A stretch of 64,000 nucleotides of DNA. Source: Acidobacteriota bacterium (GTDB lineage: Bacteria; Acidobacteriota; Terriglobia; Acidiferrales; UBA7541). The notes under the pieces were generated by a model. It had not been told where the DNA came from, did not search any database, and saw only the letters and a program-made list of their open reading frames with translations. Made by a program: the position numbers and the translations under genes. Position 1 is the stretch's first letter. Each line of letters opens with the position of its first letter. Positions 41,486 through 51,000 of the stretch are shown in pieces. The stretch lies in contig JABCZD010000006.1 of NCBI GenBank assembly GCA_013289855.1, forward strand, positions 62,001 through 126,000, read 5' to 3'.

Positions 41486-42622
41486 ATGCTTGTGACTCCA
41501 GACAAGAAACGTCTCCGTGTTGGCATTCTTTTTGGCGGACGCTCGGGCGAACATGAAGTTTCGCTGGCTTCCGCCGCCTCGGTAATTCGCGGCCTCGATC
41601 CGGACAAATACGAACCAGTGCCCATCGGCATCTCCAAAGAGGGCCACTGGCTCACCGGAGCGGGCGCGCAAAAAATGCTGCCCGACGTTTTACGCCAGGG
41701 CCAGCGTGTGATGATGAACGCCGACCCCACCGATGCAGCCCTCGTGCGCCTCGATGGCAGCGGCGGCGGCCAGCGGCTCGACGTCGTCTTTCCGGTAATC
41801 CACGGCTCGTTTGGAGAAGACGGCACCGTCCAGGGATTGCTGGACCTCGCGGGACTGCCTTTCGTCGGTGCCGGCGTCCTGGGCTCCGCGATCGGCATGG
41901 ACAAAGACGTGGCCAAGCGCCTGCTGCAATTTGCGGAAATTCCCGTGGTCCCCTGGGTTACCGTGCATCGTCACGAGTGGGAAGCCGACGCCTCCGCCAT
42001 TCAATCCGCAATTGAAGAGCAGTTTCCGTATCCCCTGTTCGTGAAACCCGCCACGCTCGGCTCTTCCGTGGGCATGACCAAGGTGCATTCGCACGAAGAA
42101 CTGGCCCCAGCGATTACTTTGGCCGCCGAATTCGCCATGAAAATTCTCGTGGAAAAGGCCGTCAGCGCCCGCGAAATCGAAGTCTCCGTGCTCGGCAATC
42201 ACGATCCCGAGGCTTCCATTCCCGGAGAAATCGTCCCGCATCGCGAATTCTACGATTACGCCGCGAAATATCTCGAAGCGGGCACGCAGCTCCTGATTCC
42301 CGCGGAACTAAAACCCGCGCAAGTGAAAAAAATTCAGGCCATGGCTATCGCCGCTTTTCGCGCGCTCGAACTCAGCGGCATGGCCCGCGTCGATTTCTTC
42401 ATGGAAAAAGCTGCCGGAAAAATCTATCTCAACGAAGTGAACACCATCCCCGGCTTCACCTCCATCAGTATGTATCCCAAACTTTGGGAAGCCACCGGCA
42501 TTCCCTTCCGCGACTTGATCGACCGCTTAATCACTCTTGCGCTAGAACTGCACGCCGAAAAAGCCCGCACCAAATACCAAATCGAACTCCCCGAAGGCTC
42601 GGGCGGCGCGCTCGACGTTTAG
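41486..42622 (+). CDS. ddl: D-alanine-D-alanine ligase
   Basis: 378 residues, ATP-grasp ligase joining two D-Ala for peptidoglycan. LFGGRSGEHEVSLASAASV, PVIHGSFGEDGTVQGLL, LFVKPATLGSSVGMTKV, AREIEVSVLG and YLNEVNTIPGFTSISMYP are intact. The Ser and Tyr/Phe specificity positions were not assigned, so D-Ala-D-Lac activity cannot be excluded. Length matches DdlA-type enzymes. Confidence 0.95.
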   Translation: MLVTPDKKRLRVGILFGGRSGEHEVSLASAASVIRGLDPDKYEPVPIGISKEGHWLTGAGAQKMLPDVLRQGQRVMMNADPTDAALVRLDGSGGGQRLDVVFPVIHGSFGEDGTVQGLLDLAGLPFVGAGVLGSAIGMDKDVAKRLLQFAEIPVVPWVTVHRHEWEADASAIQSAIEEQFPYPLFVKPATLGSSVGMTKVHSHEELAPAITLAAEFAMKILVEKAVSAREIEVSVLGNHDPEASIPGEIVPHREFYDYAAKYLEAGTQLLIPAELKPAQVKKIQAMAIAAFRALELSGMARVDFFMEKAAGKIYLNEVNTIPGFTSISMYPKLWEATGIPFRDLIDRLITLALELHAEKARTKYQIELPEGSGGALDV

Positions 42623-42805
42623 AACACAGCGCGCCGTTGGCAAGACCTTGGACCGTGAAAACGGAAGAACCGCAGGGCTCAAAAGCAAGCGCCCTGCGCT
42701 ACATGAAGACGCGCTGTCCAACGCACGCCAGAACATTTACTCGTACACACCTCTTCTGCTAATTTTGATTGGCGCCTTGAGCCCTCGCAGGCAGGAGACT
42801 TCCGC

Positions 42806-43255
42806 ATGACCACGCTTCTCAACGTACCTGCCGAAAAACCGGACAAATCTCGCGCCATGATTTTTACCGTGGTAGCGCTGCTTTCCGTGGCGGTTCTGGG
42901 ACTTTACTTCGCGGTGCGCTACTATCCGGAAAAACATGCTACAGAAACGTTTTTTAATGCCCTGGTCGCCGGGGACACCGCCAAGGCTTACGAAATCTGG
43001 AAGCCCAGCTCCAGCTACCAAATGAAAGATTTTCTCGCCGATTGGGGACCGAACGGCTACTACGGCCCGGTGAAGAGTTTCGCGCTGCTGCACGCCAAAT
43101 CTCCGGTGGGCGCCAGCGGCGTAATCATCACCGTTGCGGTCAGCCCGTTTTCCCCATTGCCAAACGAAAACTCCGACCCCGCGCAAAGTCAGAAAACACG
43201 CGTGGTAAATCTCTGGGTCGAATCCAAAGACAAATCCTTCAGCTTCCCGCCATAG
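42806..43255 (+). CDS. Membrane-anchored hypothetical protein
   Basis: 149 residues with one N-terminal transmembrane helix (AMIFTVVALLSVAVLGLYFAV) and a periplasmic domain resembling DUF4864/NTF2-like anchors (ATETFFNALVAGDTAKAYEI, then a strand-rich part). Such folds are common in acidobacterial proteins of unknown function. GCAGGAGAC precedes the ATG at a suitable distance. No partner is evident. Confidence 0.65.
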   Translation: MTTLLNVPAEKPDKSRAMIFTVVALLSVAVLGLYFAVRYYPEKHATETFFNALVAGDTAKAYEIWKPSSSYQMKDFLADWGPNGYYGPVKSFALLHAKSPVGASGVIITVAVSPFSPLPNENSDPAQSQKTRVVNLWVESKDKSFSFPP

Positions 43256-43360
43256 GTAAGAGGCACAGGGCACAGGTCTGAAGAACTGCCACTACAACTG
43301 CATGAGCACGTGCTACACCTACGCGCCCCGGAGGCATGGGAGGTGAGCGGAACGCAGCTA

Positions 43361-43390
43361 AAACGGCGTCAAGCCGCCGCACTCCAAAAA
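43361..43390. repeat. Palindromic repeat, family C, copy 3 (inverted)
   Basis: aaacggcgtcaagccgccgcactccaaaaa-type element; its complement matches the copy at 24173-24203 over nearly the whole length. Confidence 0.6.
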
Positions 43391-43427
43391 TATCGGGCGG
43401 TCCCAGCAACTTATGTGTTTTTATTTC

Positions 43428-44714
43428 TTAATGCGTGATCGTTCCCAAGGACGAAACCGCATTCCCACAAGCCGCAGGCGACAACAGCCTCTGTCCAGGA
43501 AAAATCACCGCGGCGTCACGCAATCCTGCGTTGGCCCGCGCCACGCAAGGCCAGCGCGCCCCGTCGCCATACCGCTCGGCAGAAATCTTCCACAAGGAAT
43601 CTCCACTTCGCACCACGACGGTTCGTGCAACGGCGCGCAACGCTGGCGACGATCCAGGAGGACTCCCCTCAGCGCGCGGAGGAACCAACAGCACTGCCCC
43701 AACTCTCAAACTCCGTGGATCGCCCAGCCCAGGATTACGCCGTAGCCACTCCGTCCATCGCACCGCGCTGCCCGAATATTGCCGCGACAATTTCCAAAGG
43801 GAATCGCCCGCCCGAATGGTCACCGTTCCCGTCACAAGCGACGCCCGCGCGTCGAGCCCAGATCGTGACCGTTCACTGACTACGGGTCTCGACGCAACTT
43901 TGGGATTAGACGAAACGCTCGCATCGTTCACCGGTGCGGCTTTCGTCGCGACAAATGACGACGTTACATTTTTCGGCGATGCTGGTAACCGGACCGCTGG
44001 CACCGTGGCAATCGCCTTCGCTACATCGAAATGTTTTCCTGCCAATCCAGCCGCCGGTTGTGAAAAGGGATCGCGCCGCAACGCCAATCCGCGCGCACCA
44101 GTTTTCAAGCTCGTCGAAGGGGGCGCAGCAGTGGGCAACGGTGGCGCGCGCCGAGGCACAATTTGTGGAGCAACGTGCGGCATAGCATGTGGTGCGACCT
44201 GTAACACCACACCCGGTGCAACTTCGGCCAGCGAACCCGCTGGAATTTCCAAGTGGAATTGTGAAGCGGCAGGAGTTCTGCTCGCTTGCTGCGCTTCTCG
44301 CTCGTTTTTCTCGCGGCGATACCGTCGCGCCACGGCAGCCAGTGATTCTCCCGCGGGAGCATTCGTCTCCACGCTGGCCGCCGGCGTTTTTCGCTCCGCG
44401 GTCGTGGCCACAGGCGACGGAGTGTTCTGCTTGCGCGTAGCAACGCGCGCACCATCCTGCTCAATCAGGATGCGCGACCGCTGCAAATCTTCGTTCGTAT
44501 AGATATAAGTTTCAGTCTGGGATGGAGACTGCCCCTGCGCAGCTTTGCGCGCTCGTTGTTGCCGCGCTGCTTCCGCAACGTCCTGCGGAGCATCTTGCGC
44601 CCGCACGCCAACCGCCGCGAAAAAGCCAACGCACAGCACGCCCACGCCGACTCTCGCGATACACAACGGCAGCGCGCCACTCCGGACTGGGGCAGACGAA
44701 TTCATCAGCTTCAT
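43428..44714 (-). CDS. Secreted protein with two LysM domains
   Basis: About 428 residues. The signal region is VGVGVLCVGFFAAVGVRA. A long Ala/Arg/Pro-rich region precedes two LysM repeats: TIRAGDSLWKLSRQYSG (near 300) and VVRSGDSLWKISAERYGDG (near 365). LysM binds peptidoglycan N-acetylglucosamine. There is no catalytic domain, so it is a cell-wall-binding or structural protein. The ATG at 44714 was chosen; in-frame starts at 44744 and 44705 are possible. Confidence 0.85.
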   Translation of the reverse strand: MKLMNSSAPVRSGALPLCIARVGVGVLCVGFFAAVGVRAQDAPQDVAEAARQQRARKAAQGQSPSQTETYIYTNEDLQRSRILIEQDGARVATRKQNTPSPVATTAERKTPAASVETNAPAGESLAAVARRYRREKNEREAQQASRTPAASQFHLEIPAGSLAEVAPGVVLQVAPHAMPHVAPQIVPRRAPPLPTAAPPSTSLKTGARGLALRRDPFSQPAAGLAGKHFDVAKAIATVPAVRLPASPKNVTSSFVATKAAPVNDASVSSNPKVASRPVVSERSRSGLDARASLVTGTVTIRAGDSLWKLSRQYSGSAVRWTEWLRRNPGLGDPRSLRVGAVLLVPPRAEGSPPGSSPALRAVARTVVVRSGDSLWKISAERYGDGARWPCVARANAGLRDAAVIFPGQRLLSPAACGNAVSSLGTITH

Positions 44715-44849
44715 CAACGCTCGTGAATCCGCCCTGGGGGACACCAGAGCTTCGGGAAACGTTAAAATTTACTGAGCTGATTCTAGCGCTCGCCGTAGAA
44801 AAGGGGACCGTACGTGTTTCCAGAACAGCAACACCAGTTGCAAAGGCGA

Positions 44850-44873
44850 CCGCCTCAGAAGGCGGCCGCTACA
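44850..44873. repeat. Palindromic repeat, family B, copy 2 (inverted)
   Basis: ccgcctcagaaggcggccgctaca, the reverse complement of 20480-20503, about 50 bp from the heptose kinase stop. Confidence 0.65.
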
Positions 44874-44923
44874 AAAGCAAACTTACATCCGCAGGCGCGA
44901 ATCCTACCGCAGCGCGCGCACCC

Positions 44924-45985
44924 TCACCGCGCTTCCCCCAGCGCCGCGCCTAATTCCTCCGACGTCACGCTCGCCGTTCCAAGCTTGCCCACCACCACTC
45001 CCGCCGCCGCGTTGGCAATCACCGCGGCGTCGCGCAACTCCGCGCCGGCGGCCACCGCCAGTGTCAAAACGCTCAGCACCGTGTCACCCGCACCCGTCAC
45101 ATCAAACACCTGCCGCCCGGTCGCGCCACGGTCTACTCCAGCTTGCCCAACGCGCGCGTAGGTCACTTCGGAACTCGTCGCGGGAATATGCAATTGCCCC
45201 GCCGAGGTTTCTTCCACCACGCTCATGCCCTTTTCGCCGCGCGTAATCACTACCGCCCCGCAACCAAAATGCGCCAGCAGCGCCCGCCCCGCTTCTTCAA
45301 AAGATTTTTCGTCGACCAGCGAGCGCGTGACGAAAAACCCCGCCTCCTTCGCGTTACACACAATCACCCGCGCCCCACGATACGCATACAACCGCGAAGT
45401 CTTCGGCTTCACAAACACCGGCACTCTCAATTGGTGACACGCGCTGAGTACGCGGTCCGCGAACGCATCCGTAATCAGCCCCTTGTCGTAATCGGAAAGC
45501 ACCAGCGCATCGAGCTGCTTCAGCGCCGCAAAAAGGGCCCGCAAGAGTTTTTCTTCCGTCTCGGAACGCAACGCCTCGCGGCGTTCCCGGTCCACGCGCA
45601 CTACTTGCTGGTGGCGCGCGATGATGCGCGTCTTCACCGTGGTCACGCGCTTGGCGTCGGCCACCACCCCGCGATGAACGATTCCCGCGGCATCCAAACA
45701 ACTCAGCAAAACGCGTCCCGCTTCATCGCTGCCCACTACCCCAAAAACTTCCACGCGCCCGCCCAGCACCGCGACATTCGCCGCTACATTTCCCGCGCCG
45801 CCCAAGCACTCGCTCTGTTCGATAAAATCCACCACCGGCACTGCCGCCTCTGGCGAAAGCCGCGACGCCGTGCCCCACATATAGCGATCCAACATCAGAT
45901 CGCCAAGCACGCCTATGCGTTTCCCGCGCATCCGCGGAATCACGCGCCGTAAACGCACAACGGAATCGTTAGTTTTCGCTGCCAT
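44924..45985 (-). CDS. rfaE1: D-glycero-beta-D-manno-heptose-7-phosphate kinase (HldE kinase domain type)
   Basis: 353 residues of the PfkB sugar-kinase family. IGVLGDLMLDRYMWGTASRL, CLGGAGNVAANVAVLGG and the catalytic VFDVTGAGDTVLSVL mark RfaE domain I. It phosphorylates D-glycero-D-manno-heptose 7-phosphate in LPS-heptose synthesis. Domain II (the adenylyltransferase) is absent, so another gene must supply that step. AAAGAGATT precedes the ATG. It lies near Trm112 on the same strand, which is often found near LPS genes. Confidence 0.92.
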   Translation of the reverse strand: MAAKTNDSVVRLRRVIPRMRGKRIGVLGDLMLDRYMWGTASRLSPEAAVPVVDFIEQSECLGGAGNVAANVAVLGGRVEVFGVVGSDEAGRVLLSCLDAAGIVHRGVVADAKRVTTVKTRIIARHQQVVRVDRERREALRSETEEKLLRALFAALKQLDALVLSDYDKGLITDAFADRVLSACHQLRVPVFVKPKTSRLYAYRGARVIVCNAKEAGFFVTRSLVDEKSFEEAGRALLAHFGCGAVVITRGEKGMSVVEETSAGQLHIPATSSEVTYARVGQAGVDRGATGRQVFDVTGAGDTVLSVLTLAVAAGAELRDAAVIANAAAGVVVGKLGTASVTSEELGAALGEAR

Positions 45986-46015
45986 AATCTCTTTGCGTTT
46001 CTAGAATTCCCAACC

Positions 46016-46041
46016 GCTGTAGTGGCGGGTCCTCAGACCCG
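46016..46041. repeat. Short hairpin of family B type
   Basis: gctgtagtggcgggtcctca: cgggtc-ctca-gacccg (46026-46041) with a tgtag flank like the other copies. Confidence 0.5.
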
Positions 46042-46085
46042 TTCTCTTGACTTCCCGTTCTCACTTCCCTGTCATTACCCAGCGA

Positions 46086-46268
46086 CTATTCCTGACCCTC
46101 CGCAGCAATCTTCGCCTCTTGCACCAGCATTACCGGAATATCATCGCGCACCGGATAAACCCGCCCGCACGTCGCACACTTCAGCCCGGACTTATCCGCC
46201 GTAAACGCCACCTTGGTCTTGCACACCGGACAAACCAAAATGTCTAACAACTCCTGCGCTATCGCCAT
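46086..46268 (-). CDS. Trm112-family zinc-ribbon protein
   Basis: 60 residues. LLDILVCPVCKTKV and LKCATCGRVYPVRDDIPVML give the two CxxC zinc motifs of Trm112/YcaR-like proteins. In bacteria these accompany LPS genes (lpxK) or act as methyltransferase partners. The start at 46268 is the ATG before AIAQELLD; ATG-like codons upstream are less likely. Confidence 0.9.
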   Translation of the reverse strand: MAIAQELLDILVCPVCKTKVAFTADKSGLKCATCGRVYPVRDDIPVMLVQEAKIAAEGQE

Positions 46269-46351
46269 CTCTCGGCACACTCCCGCTTGACATCGCCGGA
46301 AGCGACTGTAGCAAATTCCAGTCGCAGCCGTCGAATCAACCCAGCCAGTCG

Positions 46352-47425
46352 CTATTTCAAAGCGTAATATCCCGTCCGCGTGCGCGCCGTAAGCCCAGGC
46401 TTATCGAGCTTGACCTCCAGCGCGTGATACTGCACCGGGCCGTCCGGCGGAGGCGCGTCAAACGACAGCACATAGTACGCATTCGCGTCCGTCGCGGCAC
46501 TCGCAATCTCGCCTGCGATATCGTTGCTGGAATTGAACACCCGTCCGCCGCTTTGATACGCCAGCACCTGCAACCCTAGATTGCCTATCTCCACGTTTTT
46601 CGCGGCTTTCACGCCTTTGGTAAACTCCTTGTAATAGGAGGTTCGAGTTCCCCCAGCGTCCGCCGTCCCCAGAGGGTCGACACTATATAAAGTGACGTTC
46701 GCCTGCCGCATCGCGGTCGAGAGATCCACAATCGAGTGAAACAGTCCCTCTTCGTTCTTCTGGCTCAACTGGATTCCAGGTCCGGAGAGCAACGGCCAGC
46801 CCGGACTGATCCACACCAACAATTTTCTTCCCGGCACTTTCGCTTCCGCGGCCACCAGCATTCCCAGCGTTTGGATGGACAATCTCAGCCGGTCCTCGGC
46901 CCCGTAAAATCCCTGCGATCGTGTGATCGTGCGCAGACTGGTCGCATACTCGTCGAGCGACGCGGCCAGGGCGTTTCCGTCCCGCGTCGATTCTCTCTGA
47001 ACTTTTGCGTCTTTATCGGTAAAGAAAACCATGGTCACCGGCTCGGCCAGTTTTCCACCATTCTGTTTGAGAAAACTTTCGATCTGCCCGCGTCCGTAGG
47101 CGACCGATTGGAACGAGGTATTCACAGCGTCCACCAGCAAAATCACCGACACTGGAGGAGCGGAACTCCCGGCCTCCACCGCACGAAAAGACTTTAGATT
47201 TTGCGCGAGTTTATCGTCCAGCACCATGAAGTCCTGCTGTTGCAGCCCAGCCACCGCCTTCCCGGATTTGTCGGTCACCACCACGTCCAGGGTAATGTTG
47301 CGATCCGTTCTGTCAGGGAACGCGGCCGCCGCCGCGCCAGTCGGTCTCGCGGGCTCCGGCTGCTCAGCTTCTTGCTGCGCAAGCGCCGGCGTCACGAGCA
47401 AAAAGAAAACCATCACAGTTTTCAT
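46352..47425 (-). CDS. Secreted VWFA-related domain protein
   Basis: 357 residues. The signal peptide is MKTVMVFFLLVTPALA. NITLDVVVTDKSGKAVAGLQ is followed by a von Willebrand A-type domain (VSVILLVDAVNTSFQSVAYG, LLVWISPGWPLLSG, NVTLYSVDPLG). The metal-ion site is DAVNTS. It ends in a beta-rich part (YHALEVKLDKPGLTARTRTG). This architecture is repeated many times in acidobacterial genomes; function is unknown. AGGAG sits 8 nt before the start. Confidence 0.88.
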   Translation of the reverse strand: MKTVMVFFLLVTPALAQQEAEQPEPARPTGAAAAAFPDRTDRNITLDVVVTDKSGKAVAGLQQQDFMVLDDKLAQNLKSFRAVEAGSSAPPVSVILLVDAVNTSFQSVAYGRGQIESFLKQNGGKLAEPVTMVFFTDKDAKVQRESTRDGNALAASLDEYATSLRTITRSQGFYGAEDRLRLSIQTLGMLVAAEAKVPGRKLLVWISPGWPLLSGPGIQLSQKNEEGLFHSIVDLSTAMRQANVTLYSVDPLGTADAGGTRTSYYKEFTKGVKAAKNVEIGNLGLQVLAYQSGGRVFNSSNDIAGEIASAATDANAYYVLSFDAPPPDGPVQYHALEVKLDKPGLTARTRTGYYALK

Positions 47426-47673
47426 TCCGCTAACTCCTATATTTCCAGATCGCTTCGATTGCCCCATGGTTTCCGCCCGCCAACCGCACGCCACTATCTA
47501 TCTTTTAGACGGCCCGCCCACAGTGCGGGTTACGAAGCTCTGAATAGCACCGGCACTCTTGTTTGCCTTGACGAACGAAGGGCCTGTGCGCTTTGTCCAA
47601 CCCGGCCCAGCGCGAACTTACGCTTGCCGCCGTCATTTCAAGCGCGTATACCATAATCAAGGGGTAAGCACCT

Positions 47674-47916
47674 ATGACCCTCGAGCATCGCCACCAGGAA
47701 GTCCGGGCGCGTGAGCTCAGTCCTCGCCCAATTCAAATCGTCCCGTTTGGCACTTACGGAGCAGGCGTTTGGACCGCTCATCCTATCGGCCTCGTCATCG
47801 TTTTCGGTCTGATTTTTATGGGTCTTATCGGACTGCCGGAAGCCCGCTGGTTTTTCGCCGGCGCCATGCCTCTAGGCGGACTCTGCGGATATCTGTTGTG
47901 GCGAAGCCATGGTTAG
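47674..47916 (+). CDS. Small two-helix membrane protein
   Basis: 80 residues: a hydrophilic N-terminus (MTLEHRHQEVRARELSPR) and two transmembrane helices (IGLVIVFGLIFMGLIGLP, WFFAGAMPLGGLCGYLLW). AAGGGG lies upstream. No family recognised. Confidence 0.6.
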   Translation: MTLEHRHQEVRARELSPRPIQIVPFGTYGAGVWTAHPIGLVIVFGLIFMGLIGLPEARWFFAGAMPLGGLCGYLLWRSHG

Positions 47917-48049
47917 TCTCTCGCTGGTGAGACGAAAAATTACCTCAATAAATTAGTATTAGCTGGCAGACACCGCGTCGCGATGAACGGGCAACACTAG
48001 CAGCCGATGCTGGAGGCCGATACCAGTGGTCCGGATGCATCCGCTGTCG

Positions 48050-51000
48050 TCATGGCTTCGTTACATCAATGATGTTGTCGTCAGAAACGCGATCAATCAA
48101 TTTGTTGTAAGGATCGATTCCCGCCCGGGTGGGCATCTGATCAACCGTAATTTCGAAAGTTTGCTTTTCTTGCGTAATTTTTTCCTTCGTCAGGTACAGC
48201 GGCTGCTCGTAATCTTTTTTCCCGGTAAAAACGCCGATGTCCACGTAGTCGTTTAGCGCCATGGGAGTCTCTTGCCCGTTTTCATCCGCCTTGGATTTGC
48301 GAGCCTGCACCGTTAGTGTGACCTTAAATTTCTTGTCCGCCGTTGCAGTCACCGTAGCGCTCACCGCTTTATTGTCGTAAAGCACGATCGATTCAAACAT
48401 GTCCGTAATCAGGTACTGCATGTCCGCCGGAGTTTGTTCCCGCAGCGCCGCCACAAATTCCCGGGTGTCCGGATAGGGAACGTCCTGGCCGCCAGAAGCA
48501 TTGGCGAATTTATATTTCTCCAGAAAATTCTTCAGCGCGGCATTTACCTTGTCCTCGCCAATGTAGTCCGCCAGCGTATACATCACCAAGCCGCCTTTTT
48601 GATACCAGACGTAGGGTTCGCGCTGCACTAGAACGAGCGGTGGTTCCTTGCGAATTTCGCCGGCCCTTCCGCGCAGGTATCCGTCGAGCTCGTGCTTCAG
48701 ATACTTGTGCATCTGGTCGGTGCCGTATTTTTTCTCCATCACCTTCAGCGCGGAATATTCAGCCAGCGTCTCGGACATCATGTTCGAGCCCTGCACCAGC
48801 CCGCCGATCAATTGATGTCCCCACCACTGGTGACCCAGTTCGTGCGCCGTCACAAAGTAGGTGAAATCGATATCGTCAGGTTTCTTCATCCGGGCGATAA
48901 ATCCCATGCCTTCGGAATACGGGACGGTGTTGGGAAAAGACTGCGCGAATTCCCGGTAGCGCGGAAATTCGATGATCCGAAACTGGTCGAATTGATAAGG
49001 GCCGAAATTCTTTTCGTAATAGTCCAGGCCGGATTTCGTGGATTGCAGCATGTCGTCAAGATTGTACTCATGCCCCGGAACGTAATAAATTTCCAGCTTC
49101 ACGTTTTTCCATTGGTCTTGCTTCAGGCGGTAGCGTCCCGACAGATAGGAGAAGAAATCCGCCAGCTTGCTCGCACCCATATCGTATTCGTAGTAGTGGC
49201 GCCCATTTTGCGTCCATTCTTTCTTCAGGTCGCCGGGAGCGATGGCCACTTGATCTCTCGAGGTGCTCACCACCGTGTGGTAGCTGATCCAGTCGGAATC
49301 CGCCGTAAAGAGGCTGACTTTTTCGTAATAGGAATCGCCGCGCGAGGCCAATTCCTCCAGCGGGCCGAGCTTTTCTTCTTTCCTGCGGCGTGGATCGTCG
49401 AGTTCGACGTTGGGGTTGTAGCCGATATAAGGAAAATAGTCGCTGTCGAAGAACGTACCGTTGTACGCCAATTCAGGACGCTCGTTTCCGTCTTTGAACC
49501 CGTGCGACGCGAACGCTACCTGGAAATTCATCTTCAGTATCTCGCCCGGTTGCAGCGGCGTTTCCAGCGTATAGATGGTGTAGAGATCTCTGGCGCTGGA
49601 GGAAACCTTGTGAAAGGGCCGGTCGAATGTGACACCGTTTACGCTTTGCCGCTGATCGGTCACATGGATCTGCTCGATTGGCGCGCCGGTCTTGTTTTGC
49701 AGCAAATACCACGCGGACCCATCGAACGAGCGCCGTTCCGGATAGATATTGATTTGTGCGTCGACTGCGATCAGCTTGGGCTGGGGGAATTTCTCATATT
49801 TCTTAAAATTTATTTCGTATTCGGCTTGCGCCGCACGGCGTTGTTTGGAATTCAGATATTCGTTTCGTACGTGTCCATTCCAGTAGTACCAGCCACCGCT
49901 CCCGAGCACCACCAAAAGCATACCGGCCAGAGCCGGCGCCAGACGGGGCATGCGTTGCGACGCAGCCCGAAAACGAGCCCTCCAACTTTCATCGCTGCCC
50001 CGGAGCGCCAGCGCAATCGACAAAACTCCCAGGTAACCTCCAATCGCGAACCAGTACGTCAGCGACCAAGTCAGCGCGGGAACAAAATGCCCGTACCCGT
50101 TCATATCGCTATAGATGTACGGCGGTGTAGCGCCCGGCAGGTACAACGTATTTTCAAACCCGTAACGAAATAGGACAGTCTGCGAAATAAACAGCCCTAG
50201 AACAATGGCGTGCCCGATGAACTTATTGCTCACCACAGTCTGAATAAAAAAAGCAAACAACGCGAAAGTCAGAATCTGCGGAAATGCCACGATGAACAGC
50301 TCTTTGAAATACTGGCCAAGCTCGTAGTGGTAGTAACCCTGAAATGTCTGCATTAGGATGCCGCACAGCATCGTCACGATTAGCAAAATGATTTCGACGA
50401 ACGCCAGCGCCAGAAACTTGCTGAGCCAGTCAGTAACTTCGCGCATCGGAAGCGCATCGTGAATACCGTCGAAATGCGTGTCGCGTTCCCGCCAAATCAG
50501 TTCGGCGGCATATAGCGTGGCGACGATAAAGAAGAAAAGGAAGGCCGAGCCTTCGACCGCTTGCACCATCAGATAGGTAACCGGCCAGACGTCGCGGCCC
50601 GCCAGGCGCCCCGCAAAGTATCCATTGTTAATCGCAAAGGCGATCAGCAGTGCGACGATCGCCCAGAACGGAATCTCATGCAGGATGTTGCTGATCCGCA
50701 CTCGTGTGAGGGATACCAGTTGCGCCCAGCCAGTTCCAGGCCCGAATACTTGATGAACGGTCGGCAGTTTGGCCGCCACCAGGCTTCGCTTGGGCCGAAC
50801 TTCTTCCTGCTCCAGCTGCGTCGCGCGCGACGCCCGCTTTCCGCTAGAGACCGCGGTGAGCGCTTCTACCGACATCGGGAACAACGCCAGCACGACTACC
50901 AGCGCGGCGCCACCGACGCCCATCCACAGCAGCCGATTCAGCAGGAAAACACCAGTCCACGTCGTGAGCAGCGAATTTTTCTCAACCACCGTCCAGTACC

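Noticed and set aside
43435-44502. Plus-strand open frame (355 codons) opposite the LysM gene
   Set aside because: Antisense to two recognisable LysM repeats; Ala/Arg/Ser composition without features.
48692-50173. Long plus-strand open frame (493 codons) opposite the ABC-2/M1 gene
   Set aside because: Composition mirrors the coding strand of the strongly supported M1 gene, with no domain or ribosome site; a shadow frame.
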